From Agrocybe praecox (taxonomy: Eukaryota > Basidiomycota > Agaricomycetes > Agaricales > Agrocybaceae): a DNA stretch of 64,000 nucleotides. A program made the translations under genes and the position numbers. The first letter of the stretch is position 1. Each line of letters begins with the position of its first letter. The DNA lies in assembly GCA_964017145.1 (NCBI GenBank), contig OZ024840.1, positions 2,108,001-2,172,000 on the forward strand, written 5' to 3'. Below, piece after piece: positions 31,831 through 41,301 of this stretch. The notes beneath the pieces are model-generated. The model did not search any database, was not told the DNA's origin, and worked only from the letters and a program-made list of their open reading frames with translations.

Positions 31831-34805
31831 ATGATGTGGAGACCTTTCACGTCTCTCTCTTTATTCACTCTTTTTGCCGCATCACACACTCTTTCATTAG
31901 CACAAACAGCTCAAGTCTTTGACTCAAATGGCACTGCCATCACATCAGGCGGCACTTCAACACAGTCCACAAATTCGACCGTCCTGGAAGAGATTTACAC
32001 ACTGCAAAATCGCAGGATTAGCTCTATACTAGGGTCTATAGCCCAGCCTGCCAAAGAGAAGATCCCAGCATGGTGTGTATCTAGTACTGATATCAATGTC
32101 ATCCATGATCTCATTCTATCCACGATTATTGACGATATAATTTAGGCTTTCTACTCTCGGGTCTGATGGAAAGTGGGCAGATAGCGAAATCAACTATGCT
32201 ACGGGTTGCGATGCTCGTCGCGCCAATTGGCCAGCGCAAGGCCACTGGATGCGCATTTGTACGTCTTTTTGAGCTATTGTTTTGATATAACTACTTATAC
32301 TTGTACGAAGTAACTATGACTGTGGCATGGCATGACAGTCTTCAAGATGGCAAACAGTCTACTGATAATAGTACCACCTTAAAAACAGCCATTTCAAGTG
32401 CCATGAACTATTGGTTTGCCAGAGATTTTACGAATCCGGCTTGCCTGGATCAGGGAGGAACCGATGCTTGCCCATGCGATAATACTGAGGGTAGCTTGTG
32501 GTAAGTATTCTTAATGTTTATCGATGATTTATCATTTTACGTTGTACAAGGAACACAAACTGGTTTTCCAATGTTGGTGCCCTTCTATCTAGTACTGCCG
32601 TGGAATTTATTGAATTCGCCTTCAGATCATTCTTATCCCCGAGATGACGACTCAGACCTGCCTCGTCCTCAATGATACTTTAACACAAGATGAACTCGAT
32701 AGTTGTGCACGATTTGCCTTGCGGACATACGGGACATTTGATCGACCTGTTAACGGGTTAGGCGTTATATCAGGAGCGAATACTTTGGACGTGGCCAAAA
32801 TTGCCATCGATCATTCCCTTTTGACCTACAATGAGTCTTTACTCGCCAACGCCTACAACAGAGTACATTCTGAATTACAGATAAAAAACAACGTCACAGC
32901 TGACGGCATACGAGCTGACGGCTCCTTTGGTTGGTGAACCTTTTGCTTCAGCCCTTTTAGATATCCCTATCTGAATGGAGTGTACAGGCCAACACGCCGG
33001 AATCCTATACAACGGGAATTATGGTTAGTACACCTTATTATTGCAATAAGTCCAGTGTTAACTCGCGTCTCTAGGAAAGGATTAGTAAGACTACTTGACC
33101 CTACTTGGCTTTTATTACTGTTTAATATCTTTGTAGCACAAACGATGCGCTTGATCTGGAGATTCAAGCAGCAGGGACATCTTTTGCAGCAGATTTGGTC
33201 TCACAGGAAGCTTTCTCGACCCTCTTCGATGGTGATGCATGGATGATTTTCTGTAATATAGTTACCGGAACTCTTCACTGGGATTTTGTGAGTATTCTAT
33301 GCGATCTCAACTTGGAAAATAACTAGATTATGTTATATCTTTTAGTCGGCTCTCGGAAGATTCATTAGCTTTCCGGTATTCGACCTCCAGTAAGTTGCCC
33401 ACCTTGGTAAAATATACATGCCAATTTCTTGTGCATGATAGAGCAACTGGCGGCATCAAAATCAACTTGACTGAAGTTCTAGAACTGGGGCAAGAGTGGT
33501 CATCGCAACGACTGGTTAATTTTGCCACTAGTCTTTCTGAGAACTCTACAAATGCAAACGCCGGAAATCTTTTGGGAAACCGAATGTTCTATGCGAACGA
33601 CTACATGGCAAGTGACATTGTTACCTCCATCTGTGGTTATCGGGCCTGACTCTAGTAAAGGTTCAACGAGGACCTAATTACGTGACGTCAGTCAAGATGT
33701 ACTCTTCCCGGTCTCAAAATACGGAGTGCACGAATTTACAGAATGTAAGAGTGTCTTTTTCCCACAAAAATTCTTCACTTAATTAACCTTATGTCTACAG
33801 CCCTTGGGATTTCACCTTTCTGATGGTGCTGTGCATACCTATCTTGCTGGAGATGAATACGAAGACATAGCCGCAGCCTGGGATTGGAATCTTATTCCCG
33901 GAATAACGATCGACTACGGTGCTACTGCATTGGACTGCTCATCCACATCGCAGACCGGTGTTGAAAGCTTCGTTGGAGGCGTCTCTGACAATGCCACGGG
34001 GATAGCAGTCATGCGTTTCACCAACCCCACAAACAATGGCTTTTCGTGGCAGAAGGCATGGTTCTTCCTAGAGAACGACGTCCAGCACGTCATGATTTCA
34101 AACATATCTTCCACAAGTGGTGCTCCTGTTTACACTGTCCTTGATCAGAGACTGCGCAAAGGAGAGGTCGTGAGCGGAGAATGCACTCAAGGTAGTGATC
34201 AAGTCGAAACATTATGGCATGGGGACGTTGGTTATACCTTCCCGGACCTAGGTGACAGCGCCAATCTAGTTGTGAAAGTTGGGCGAAAGACAGGCAATTG
34301 GTCCAATATTGGGACATCCTCCTGGCCACCAAACACTGTCAACTTATTCACAGCATGGATAGAGCACACCGATATCTTGACCCCAATTTCGTATACAGTA
34401 TTTCCTGGCACCAATCGTCACCAGTTTGAGCGGAAGAGTGAAGAGTCGCGTCTGGAAAACATACAAAATGATCCTTTCGTGTCCGCGGTGTTCGACCACA
34501 GTAGTCAGATGCTTATGATCGTCTTTTGGCAATCGACAGGAGGATATGTCACCTTCACACCGAAGAATTCATGCGCGCCTATCACCATATCTTCAACCAC
34601 GAGTTTATCCATGATATACCGATTGGAGACGGGAGAGGTAACAGTCTCGGACCCATCCCAAAGTATGGTAAATGTAAGTGTTTCGATTGCTTTGGGAGAA
34701 GGTTTGAAGCCTCGACACTGGGGTACCGGACGTAATCAAACATTGATTTTCCAACTTCCAACTGATGGAAAGGTTGGTGATAGTATAACTCAAAGATTAG
34801 AGTAA
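31831..34805 (+). CDS. Polysaccharide lyase family 8, copy 2, secreted
   Basis: The start at 31831 gives MMWRPFTSLSLFTLFAASHT, a signal peptide. A Ser/Thr-rich spacer (TSGGTSTQSTNSTV) precedes the helical part and is longer than in copy 1. Conserved landmarks: WADSEINYATGCDARRANW, WNTNWFSN, IRADGSFGQHAGILYNGNYG, LHWDF, SALGRFISFP, SQNTECTNLQN, and GFHLSDGAVHTYLAGDEYED. Catalytic Asn, His, Tyr and Arg positions are all kept. The two copies share gene order, intron sites and the microexon but differ throughout the sequence, so the duplication is old. Copy 2 has an extra intron (about 33745-33800) splitting LQN from PLGFHLSDG, absent in copy 1. It may have taken a different substrate preference; that is inference. 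Confidence 0.9.
33075..33084 (+). other. 10-nt microexon of PL8 copy 2
   Basis: GAAAGGATTA lies between acceptor TCTCTAG and donor GTAAGA. It encodes the GKDY joint before TNDALDLEI, exactly where copy 1 has its own 10-nt exon. Confidence 0.7.
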
Positions 34806-34915
34806 TGTCGATCATCTAGTTTTCCTAATAAATTCCGCCATCATTTTGGAGGCAAAGATCCGGTACAAACTCGTGAAATGATATTCGCGTAAAAAAAAAC
34901 AAGTGTACAGAATGA

Positions 34916-35862
34916 TTAGAATACAGGTTGCTCGGCGTACTCTGGCTGCTGGTAGGTGGTATCAGCAGCAGCGTACTCCTCGGCCGGAGCGGCGACGGGG
35001 ACAGCAACAGGCTCGCGCTGCTCTGAAGTAGGCTCTGAAACGATCTTGTCCTCCGGGGGCTCTTTGATTTGGACGGAATCGGGGAGGGGTTTGCGAGGTC
35101 CGAGGTGACCTTCAGGATCCCAGCCCTTCATGCTAGAAAAGTTGTCAAGATACGAATTTATTTGGACCGATTTCAGGCAACTCACATCTTGACCTTGATT
35201 CCGAGGACACCCTGGCGGAGCAGGACGTGGCGGACAGCATAGTCAACGAAGTCACGAACGGGTTGACCGGAGTGGATCATGAAACCATCGGTGAACTTCA
35301 TGGATTTGGCACGAGCAGCGCGGAGTTTGCCAGAAACGACGACTTCACAACCCTTGGCGCCAGACTCCATAACGAAGCGGAGGACACCATAGCAAGCACT
35401 TGATTGGAACATAAGGATCATTAAACCAGACAGGACAGATAATTCGCTACGCACCGACGGACAGCGAGACCACCGAGGAGTTTGTACCTCAAACTCTCGC
35501 ACTGAGCGATAGCAGAAAGACCACGGTATTGAACCTTCTCAGCGTAAAGTTCGAGGGAGTTTTCGGGGAATTTGAAACGTTTTTGGACGAGAGCAGTGAG
35601 CTCACGGATGCGGCGACCCTTCTCACCGAGAACCTCTTGGGTGTGGGTGGCACGGATGATGATCTGAAAAAAGTCAATTATAAATTCATAAAAATGGTAG
35701 AAAAATACCAATAAAACGTACCTCAGTGCGAGCGTGAGTCACACGAACATCGCAACCAGAGTAACCTTCCTCAGCAAGCTCACGGGTGAAGAATTCGTTG
35801 AGTTCGGCGCGGAAGACACCGTCAGCCACGAACTTTCTCTTTTTGCTGATTTGGGCAGACAT
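34916..35862 (-). CDS. RPS3: 40S ribosomal protein S3 (uS3)
   Basis: Start [20 protein letters not shown] at 35862. The KH domain region reads [20 protein letters not shown], followed by [12 protein letters not shown] and [20 protein letters not shown]. The C-terminal part has [39 protein letters not shown] and [18 protein letters not shown]. The tail is Glu/Pro/Ala-rich ([16 protein letters not shown]), as in fungal S3. It is a structural protein at the mRNA entry channel of the small subunit. About 260 residues, full length. There are four coding exons and a leader intron at 35876-35940. Confidence 0.96.
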
Positions 35863-36470
35863 TTTAGCGATGACGCTGGGAGTAAGTAAAGAAGGTCATT
35901 ATTAAAATATTTTGACAATAATTTTGACATGAATTCATACCTTGAGCTTGCTGGCGATGATGTCGAGGACGTGCTGATAATATTGCTAGGCCAATGTGAT
36001 CGGGTGGCTTGATTAGCTACCCAGTTTTAGTCGGCTTGGACCGAGACACGTGACTGTGATCCCTCCGTTATAAGCCGCGCGATATTTGAACTCAGTTTCT
36101 CGCGTTTCTTCTTTTCTCGTCGACGTGTCCGTCTGCTCGGGTGGATGTTGGAATGGTTGACAGGTTAGTACTTGCTTTTCGTATTTTTTTCTTTCTGCTC
36201 CCGTGACGAGTGTTGTATTTTTTTCAACCAATTGGCACCTCTTAGTCGATTTGATTCGCTATCTTGTATAACGTTTTCAATGACATCAATGACTTCCTGA
36301 GGACTTATTCTCGGTCATCTTTATGTCCGCAGTACTGATTTAACTTCTTTTCAGGCGGTGCATTTAACGTCATTTTTACAACTGTTATAGCCTGTGTATC
36401 GTTGCAGTATTCAATCTCATGCTTCCCATATATTTGTGATACATTGAGAAATCCAAGATAGATGCATCTA
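35863..36470. other. Intergenic: RPS3 leader and promoter, thiolase 3' flank
   Basis: Contains the RPS3 leader intron and a T-rich promoter region (near 36170-36230). No other gene supported. Confidence 0.5.
35876..35940 (-). promoter_or_regulatory. 5'-leader intron of RPS3
   Basis: Donor CTCAAG|GTATGA and acceptor CTCCCAG, 13 nt before the ATG. Confidence 0.6.
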
Positions 36471-38236
36471 TTAATGCTTCGCTTCATTGACGAAGATTCC
36501 AGCCGCCCCCATTCCGCTCCCTACGCACATGCTCGTCAACAGAATCTGACCATTTCTTCTTTTGAGCTCAGCCAAACCGGTTACCACTTGGCGAACACCA
36601 GCTGCAGAACAATCAATCAGTCAAGCGTGGTGGATGAACTAGAACATATCATACTCATAGCCAGAGGATGTGAGATTGCTATTGCACCACCGCTGCAAGA
36701 AAAGTGATCATGTTAGAAAAGGCCTGCTCAGAGAATCTGTGCGATATACTTGGGGTTGATCTTCTTGATTGGAACACCTAATTGTTCAACACAGTAGGCA
36801 AACTGCGATGCAAAAGCTTCATTGATCTAAAAAAGGCTGTTTTGAACTGCGCGTCCAACGAAATTTCGGGAAGCCTTACTTCGTAAACGTCAACATCATC
36901 TTGCGTTAGTCCGACCTGCGCTAGAACTTTCGGGATGGCGTATATTGGGGAGATTCCCATGTAACGAGGTTCAACGCCTATAACACAGGCCATAAGTTGA
37001 TTAGTATACTTCTGTTTCAAATAATTGAATCCGCCACTGACCGACCACTGTAGACGTGATATATTTTCCAACAATTTCCATTCCTTCTTTTTCTGCTCGT
37101 TCGCGCGTAGTCAAAATGCAAATGCCAGCTCCGTCACCAACACCACTGGCATTTCCCGCTGTTGTGCTTCCTTCTCCCCATTGTGGGAATGCAGGCTTCA
37201 ATTTCGCAAGCCCTTCCAGTGTGACGCCTGGCCTTACGGTATCATCGACCGACACGATGGACCCACGAAGTTCGACTGGTATAATTTCGTCTGAAAATAT
37301 TCCTTCAGAGACAGCCTTCACATGTCGTGTCTTGTCAGTCAAGCTTTCATTATGCTGAATGAATAGTCGACTACCTTGCTTGCTCTGCTATGGGAAATAA
37401 AGGCGTACTCGTCTTGGACCTTGCGAGGTACTTTGTAAGTTTGTGCGACCATTTCCGAAGTCCAACCCATGGGCTATGTCCAATTCAATGACTTGACTTG
37501 ATCGTTTGTAAATAATAAGAGTAACGCACCTGCATACAGTCGTATGCGTCTGGGTGCTCCGATACTGCTTGGACTACTTCTGGAGTTGGTCTCGGGCTGC
37601 CAAATATGGTGAGATAGCTCTCAACAATAAGCGCACTGCTCATAGTTACTTCAAGCTCATACTTTCAACGCCGACTGCAAGGCCAAGCGAACTCTCTCCA
37701 ACTTGAATGGAATGAGCGATATTGCGAATAGCCATCAGACCAGAAGAACAAAGCCTGTTTACGACAGAAATCGGGACCGTGTAAGGGATGCCGGCCGCAA
37801 TGGCGGCTGCCCTTGAAATATAGAGAGGAGAAGGAGGGTGGCAGGTAGCTTTGCGACTCCAGATTATGCAAGGTTATGTCGTGATTCATTAATTGCTACA
37901 TACCAACGCAAATGTCATCGATTTTAGATGGGTCAAGTCCTGTTTTCTCCAGAGTGGCCTGCAATATGTTTGTCAATGTGTGAAAAAACTTTGCTTTGCT
38001 TTGGCTGGTAAGACCTTAAAGAGTGCATGCAACATTTCATCAACTGGTGTGTCCTTTAGTTGACCTTTCTTCGCCCTGCCGATCGCAGTACGCTTTGCAA
38101 AAGTGATCACAACATCATCAGGTCTCTTTTCGAGGATATCAGCGAGCCCCTGGTATCGAGGTGCAGCAGAAGTGGCCGCACGAGTGAGTGTGGGGTAAAC
38201 GACGCGCCTTATGGACGAACGTGAAGCAGTCAGCAT
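36471..38236 (-). CDS. 3-ketoacyl-CoA thiolase (acetyl-CoA acyltransferase)
   Basis: Start at 38236 ([19 protein letters not shown]), with an Arg/Ser-rich presequence-like front. The N-terminal half begins [20 protein letters not shown] and KDTPVDEML. The nucleophile is in [19 protein letters not shown], followed by [10 protein letters not shown]. Later exons carry [37 protein letters not shown] and [20 protein letters not shown]. The last exon has [19 protein letters not shown] with the second Cys. The enzyme performs the last step of beta-oxidation. At the second catalytic loop the usual GHP is SHP, but the His is kept. No C-terminal SKL is present and a PTS2 is not evident, so compartment is open: mitochondrion is favoured by the leader, peroxisome by similarity to ACAA1. 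Confidence 0.9.
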
Positions 38237-38710
38237 GGTAGAAAGAGAACAAGAAGGAAACGATGAGAACGAGCTGACTGAAAGGTTTCCTATATATATA
38301 CATATCTTTCCGTGTACTTATGCGCATAAAGGTTCACATGAGAACACCGCTATAGCGCGAACAAGCGCGAACGCCGCGGAGCAGATCCGGCAACAAGCAC
38401 CTCATGAGATGGCGCATTCAAAGGAAATGGACAATAAATTACAGGTTTCTCGTATAAGGCTATTCTATGCTTTTCTTCATGCTCCGGATTATAAAGTAAA
38501 GTTTGCTAGCATAGGCAATGGCAAGACACCTTCAAGGAAGGAGCTTGTACTTGTGACGAAGATCATTCGGTGGGAAGAGGAATTTAATCGACATTCGTGG
38601 CTTTTGAAATATTCCGAGTGCTAAAAACGCGTATATAAGCCACAAGTTCAGGCTTGACGGATGGAGTGGTCATGGTAAATGACTGACAGAAGGCGGGAGA
38701 AGTTGAGTGG
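38237..38710. other. Intergenic: thiolase promoter and bL32m 3' flank
   Basis: A plus-strand frame of 137 codons (38211-38624) overlaps the thiolase start. Its later part (QVSRIRLFYAFLHAPDYKV) has no known match in my memory. I regard it as unsupported. A TATATATA-like run lies near 38291-38300. Confidence 0.35.
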
Positions 38711-39140
38711 TTATGAGAGGTCGATGATGTCGCCTTGTCTCTTCTTGTCCTTGAATGAACGCGATATTTGACTGTAGCAGTTGGGGCAGATATGGTGAGC
38801 TAGTTTGACAGAGCCGCAGCCAGCGCAATTGGTGATGTCTACACGAAGGAGCAAACAAAATATGAGCAATGGAATGGAATATCAGTATATTACCGAACGT
38901 ACTACGCTTGTCCTTGAGACCCTTGTTTGCGCTTCTCATTGCTTTCCGAGAATGCGACGTTTTGGATTTTGGTACAGCTAGAACTATAGAAGGGAAGAGT
39001 TCGAGAAGAGAACCCAGGGCAGGTAGATTCCATGTTGTCGAAGCTGCTGCGGTGGCGACGGGAGCTAACCAGCTCATAAACAAGGAACGACCTATTGAAG
39101 GCAGGGAAGCCTGTGTACGACGGAGAGCGACGGCAGCCAT
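38711..39140 (-). CDS. Mitochondrial ribosomal protein bL32m
   Basis: Start at 39140, with a mitochondrial-type leader (MAAVALRRTQASLPSIGRSL). The mature protein starts near VPKSKTSHSRKAMRSANKGL, the bL32 signature. An intron (donor GTACGT) joins KDKR to NITNCAGCGSVKLAHHICPN, which supplies the four zinc-binding Cys (CxxC...CxxC). It ends QGDIIDLS. About 125 residues, two exons. It is a structural protein of the mitochondrial large subunit. The start is about 120 bp from the divergent NDUFA5-like gene, another mitochondrial protein, so a shared promoter is likely. Confidence 0.92.
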
Positions 39141-39261
39141 GACGAGGAAGCGAAGGAGGTGAACAGGCCCAGAGAGCCAGAAATTTAAATTGACACTCCG
39201 ACGCGCCTGATCTCACAACGGGAGTTGCACTTAACTCACTTCACTCTTGTCGTCGCCCTCA

Positions 39262-39708
39262 ATGTTCCGTTTAACTCGTCCTATCTTCCAAGCACTCAAG
39301 CAGACAACAGGCATTCATGGTCTAAATGTTCACCAGAACCCCCTGCCGGAGTTAGTCAAAACATACGAAGCAACACTATCAACACTGTCCTCTATCCCGC
39401 AAACCTCCGTCTACCGTCAGGGTGTTGAAGCTCTTGTGCGGCACAAACTCAATGTTGTAAACAACGCCAATGGCGATATTTCGCTAGCAGAACAACAACT
39501 CAAAGAGGGACACATCGAGGAGGCGCTAGACATTGCCGCAGACGAGCTGGCACTTGCCGCCAAAATGGTTGATTGGAAAGCGTGAGTACTAAACTTTGCA
39601 TTGGTTATACGTGTTTCTTATGGATTGACACACAGATGGGAACCTTTGGAGGAGAAACCAGAAGCAGGTCAATGGGAATACATTGGAGAGACGACTACCT
39701 CATCATGA
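39262..39708 (+). CDS. Complex I accessory subunit, NDUFA5 / 29.9-kDa type
   Basis: Two exons. Start at 39262 gives MFRLTRPIFQALKQTTGIHG, a short mitochondrial leader. The family region is GIHGLNVHQNPLPELVKTYE, LSSIPQTSVYRQGVEALVRH, IEEALDIAADELALAAKM and the conserved VDWKAWEPLEEKPEAGQWEY, made by splicing WKA to WEPL. The protein is about 130 residues, the normal length. NDUFA5-type subunits belong to the matrix arm of respiratory complex I. Presence of a complex I subunit fits an aerobic filamentous fungus rather than a fermentative yeast. It is divergent from bL32m. Confidence 0.9.
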
Positions 39709-39830
39709 CCTCGTTTGTAAATTATGCTTTGGAATTGGACCTTTACATTGTGATGCGAGTTAGAGAGTGCAAAAATACCTGATGTTGACTGATGGTATGG
39801 TTTTATCGATGCGCGGAAAGAAAAAGAACG

Positions 39831-39835
39831 AAAAA
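39831..39835 (-). terminator. RNA polymerase III terminator of tRNA-Ser
   Basis: TTTTT on the transcribed strand, two bases past the discriminator base. Confidence 0.7.
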
Positions 39836-39837
39836 TT

Positions 39838-39930
39838 CGCTGGAAGCAGGATTTGAACCTACGCGGTGAAACACCAAGTGATAAGTTTGAAAGTTCAAAT
39901 CACTCGCCTTAACGACTCGGCCATTCCAGC
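39838..39930 (-). tRNA. tRNA-Ser(UGA) with an 11-nt intron
   Basis: On the minus strand the acceptor arms GCTGGAA and TTCCAGC pair fully, with discriminator G. The D stem is GCC/GGC. The anticodon stem AGTGA/TCACT encloses a loop with TGA at 39895-39897, and an 11-nt insertion (about 39883-39893) sits one base after the anticodon, the usual intron place. A long variable arm (GGTG-TTT-CACC) and the T arm (GTAGG-TTCAAAT-CCTGC) follow. Type II structure, G discriminator and UGA anticodon together give Ser. Length is 93 nt with intron, about 82 nt mature. Confidence 0.93.
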
Positions 39931-40109
39931 TGTAGATAGACACGCCATAAATGGGGATGGAATATGCCGGAGCCATTCTCGGCTATTGCATTTTGTTTTG
40001 ATGAGCCCTTGTCCTCTCTTAGTAGCTGCACTCGTCGTCCTTCAAGAATTCGAAGGCTGCCTAGAGCAGCTTTGACCACTTTTTCTTTTATTTCTTTTAT
40101 ACATACAAC

Positions 40110-40813
40110 ATGGACTCGTTGATCCCTTTCACAACGTCGGGCTCCCTGGTGGATTGTGTGGACAGTACGTCTGCCCAAAGTCATCGCGCTTCTCCAGTTC
40201 GCATCCTGAGCAAATACCCTCTTTCTCCCCTCTGCATTCCCCTATTGGATTTACGTTGACCTGCTTATTCGCAACCAATTTCCTCTCTCAAAACTCATGC
40301 ACTCAAAAACCTGCAACTTGCCTAGGAAAGATGCTTGTAATCCTACGCGACGGCAGGAAGCTACATGGCGTCCTGCGTTCATATGATCAGTTCGGTGAGT
40401 ACCTCTGCCTCGATGTCTACCACCAAAGATGGTTGATCAGTCGACTGCGATCTTTTTTCAGCCAACCTTGTTCTTGAAGATACCGTAGAACGGATATACC
40501 ACGGGAATGCGTTTGCTGAAAACTGGCACGGCTTGTTCCTCATTCGAGGCGAAAACGTCGTGTTGCTTGGTGAAATCGTGCGTATATAGCATGTCAAGTT
40601 TATTGCGAATGGACTGTATTGCTTACTCTGATACCATCCTAGGACCTCGACAAGGAAGATGACATACCCCTGAAGCAGGTCGACTACAACCTCCTCTTGG
40701 CGTACCACAAACAAGACGCAGAGGAGAAAAAAGAACGAGAAGAAATAAAGTCGCAGATTTTGTACGAGCAAAAAGGATTTTGCAAAGAGGGAGGCGAAGG
40801 TGATGGCTATTGA
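40110..40813 (+). CDS. LSM1: LSm1 (mRNA decay Sm-like protein)
   Basis: Four exons. Start at 40110 gives [20 protein letters not shown], with the joint over the first intron restoring [20 protein letters not shown] (Sm1 motif). The next joints give [20 protein letters not shown] and the Sm2 strand [20 protein letters not shown]. The C-terminal helix region continues to about residue 135. LSm1 forms a ring with LSm2-7 that binds the 3' ends of oligoadenylated mRNAs and promotes decapping with Pat1 in the cytoplasm. The length fits the family. The family call is firm from the LVDCVDRK and [10 protein letters not shown] motifs. Confidence 0.94.
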
Positions 40814-41301
40814 ATGATCTGGGAACCTTTATCTCGGTCAGTCATCGCGAGTTGGGATTTTCTGCAGGATATTTTTCATTTGTCCATGTATTTTACTGGC
40901 ATCAGCGCCATAGGCTTAGATGACGCACGGAGCTTGTTTGCGAGGATGGCTATCTCCAGGCCTAAAAATCTTGATTGTAAAGTATTTTTCTATTACACAA
41001 ACATTACACTTGCAAGAAGCTCGAGGGTGCCAATATCAGCTACACATATAGCACGGGTTATCCACGCTAGTAGAGAATGAGGATGACATACGATGGCAAG
41101 TAAGAACAGAACAACCCACACGAAGCAGAAGAAAAAAAAAAAACAGAAAAGCAAACGCCGATGGTTCAAGAAATCAAGACATCATGCGGATATGAAAAAA
41201 TAAGATAGGGAAGAAAAAGGAATATAACATAGAATAACGAAAGAACGAACGAAAAGAAAGCGGAATTCGTGACAAGAGTTGGGGGGTTATCAGAAGCAAC
41301 A
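40814..41301. other. Convergent intergenic stretch
   Basis: 3' flanks of LSM1 and the PHD-finger gene. Contains an A run near 41130-41142 and an A/G-rich stretch to about 41270. No gene seen. Confidence 0.45.

Noticed and set aside
38211..38624. 137-codon plus-strand frame beside the thiolase start
   Set aside because: It begins inside the thiolase coding exon on the opposite strand and has no recognisable feature; kept only as part of the intergenic note.
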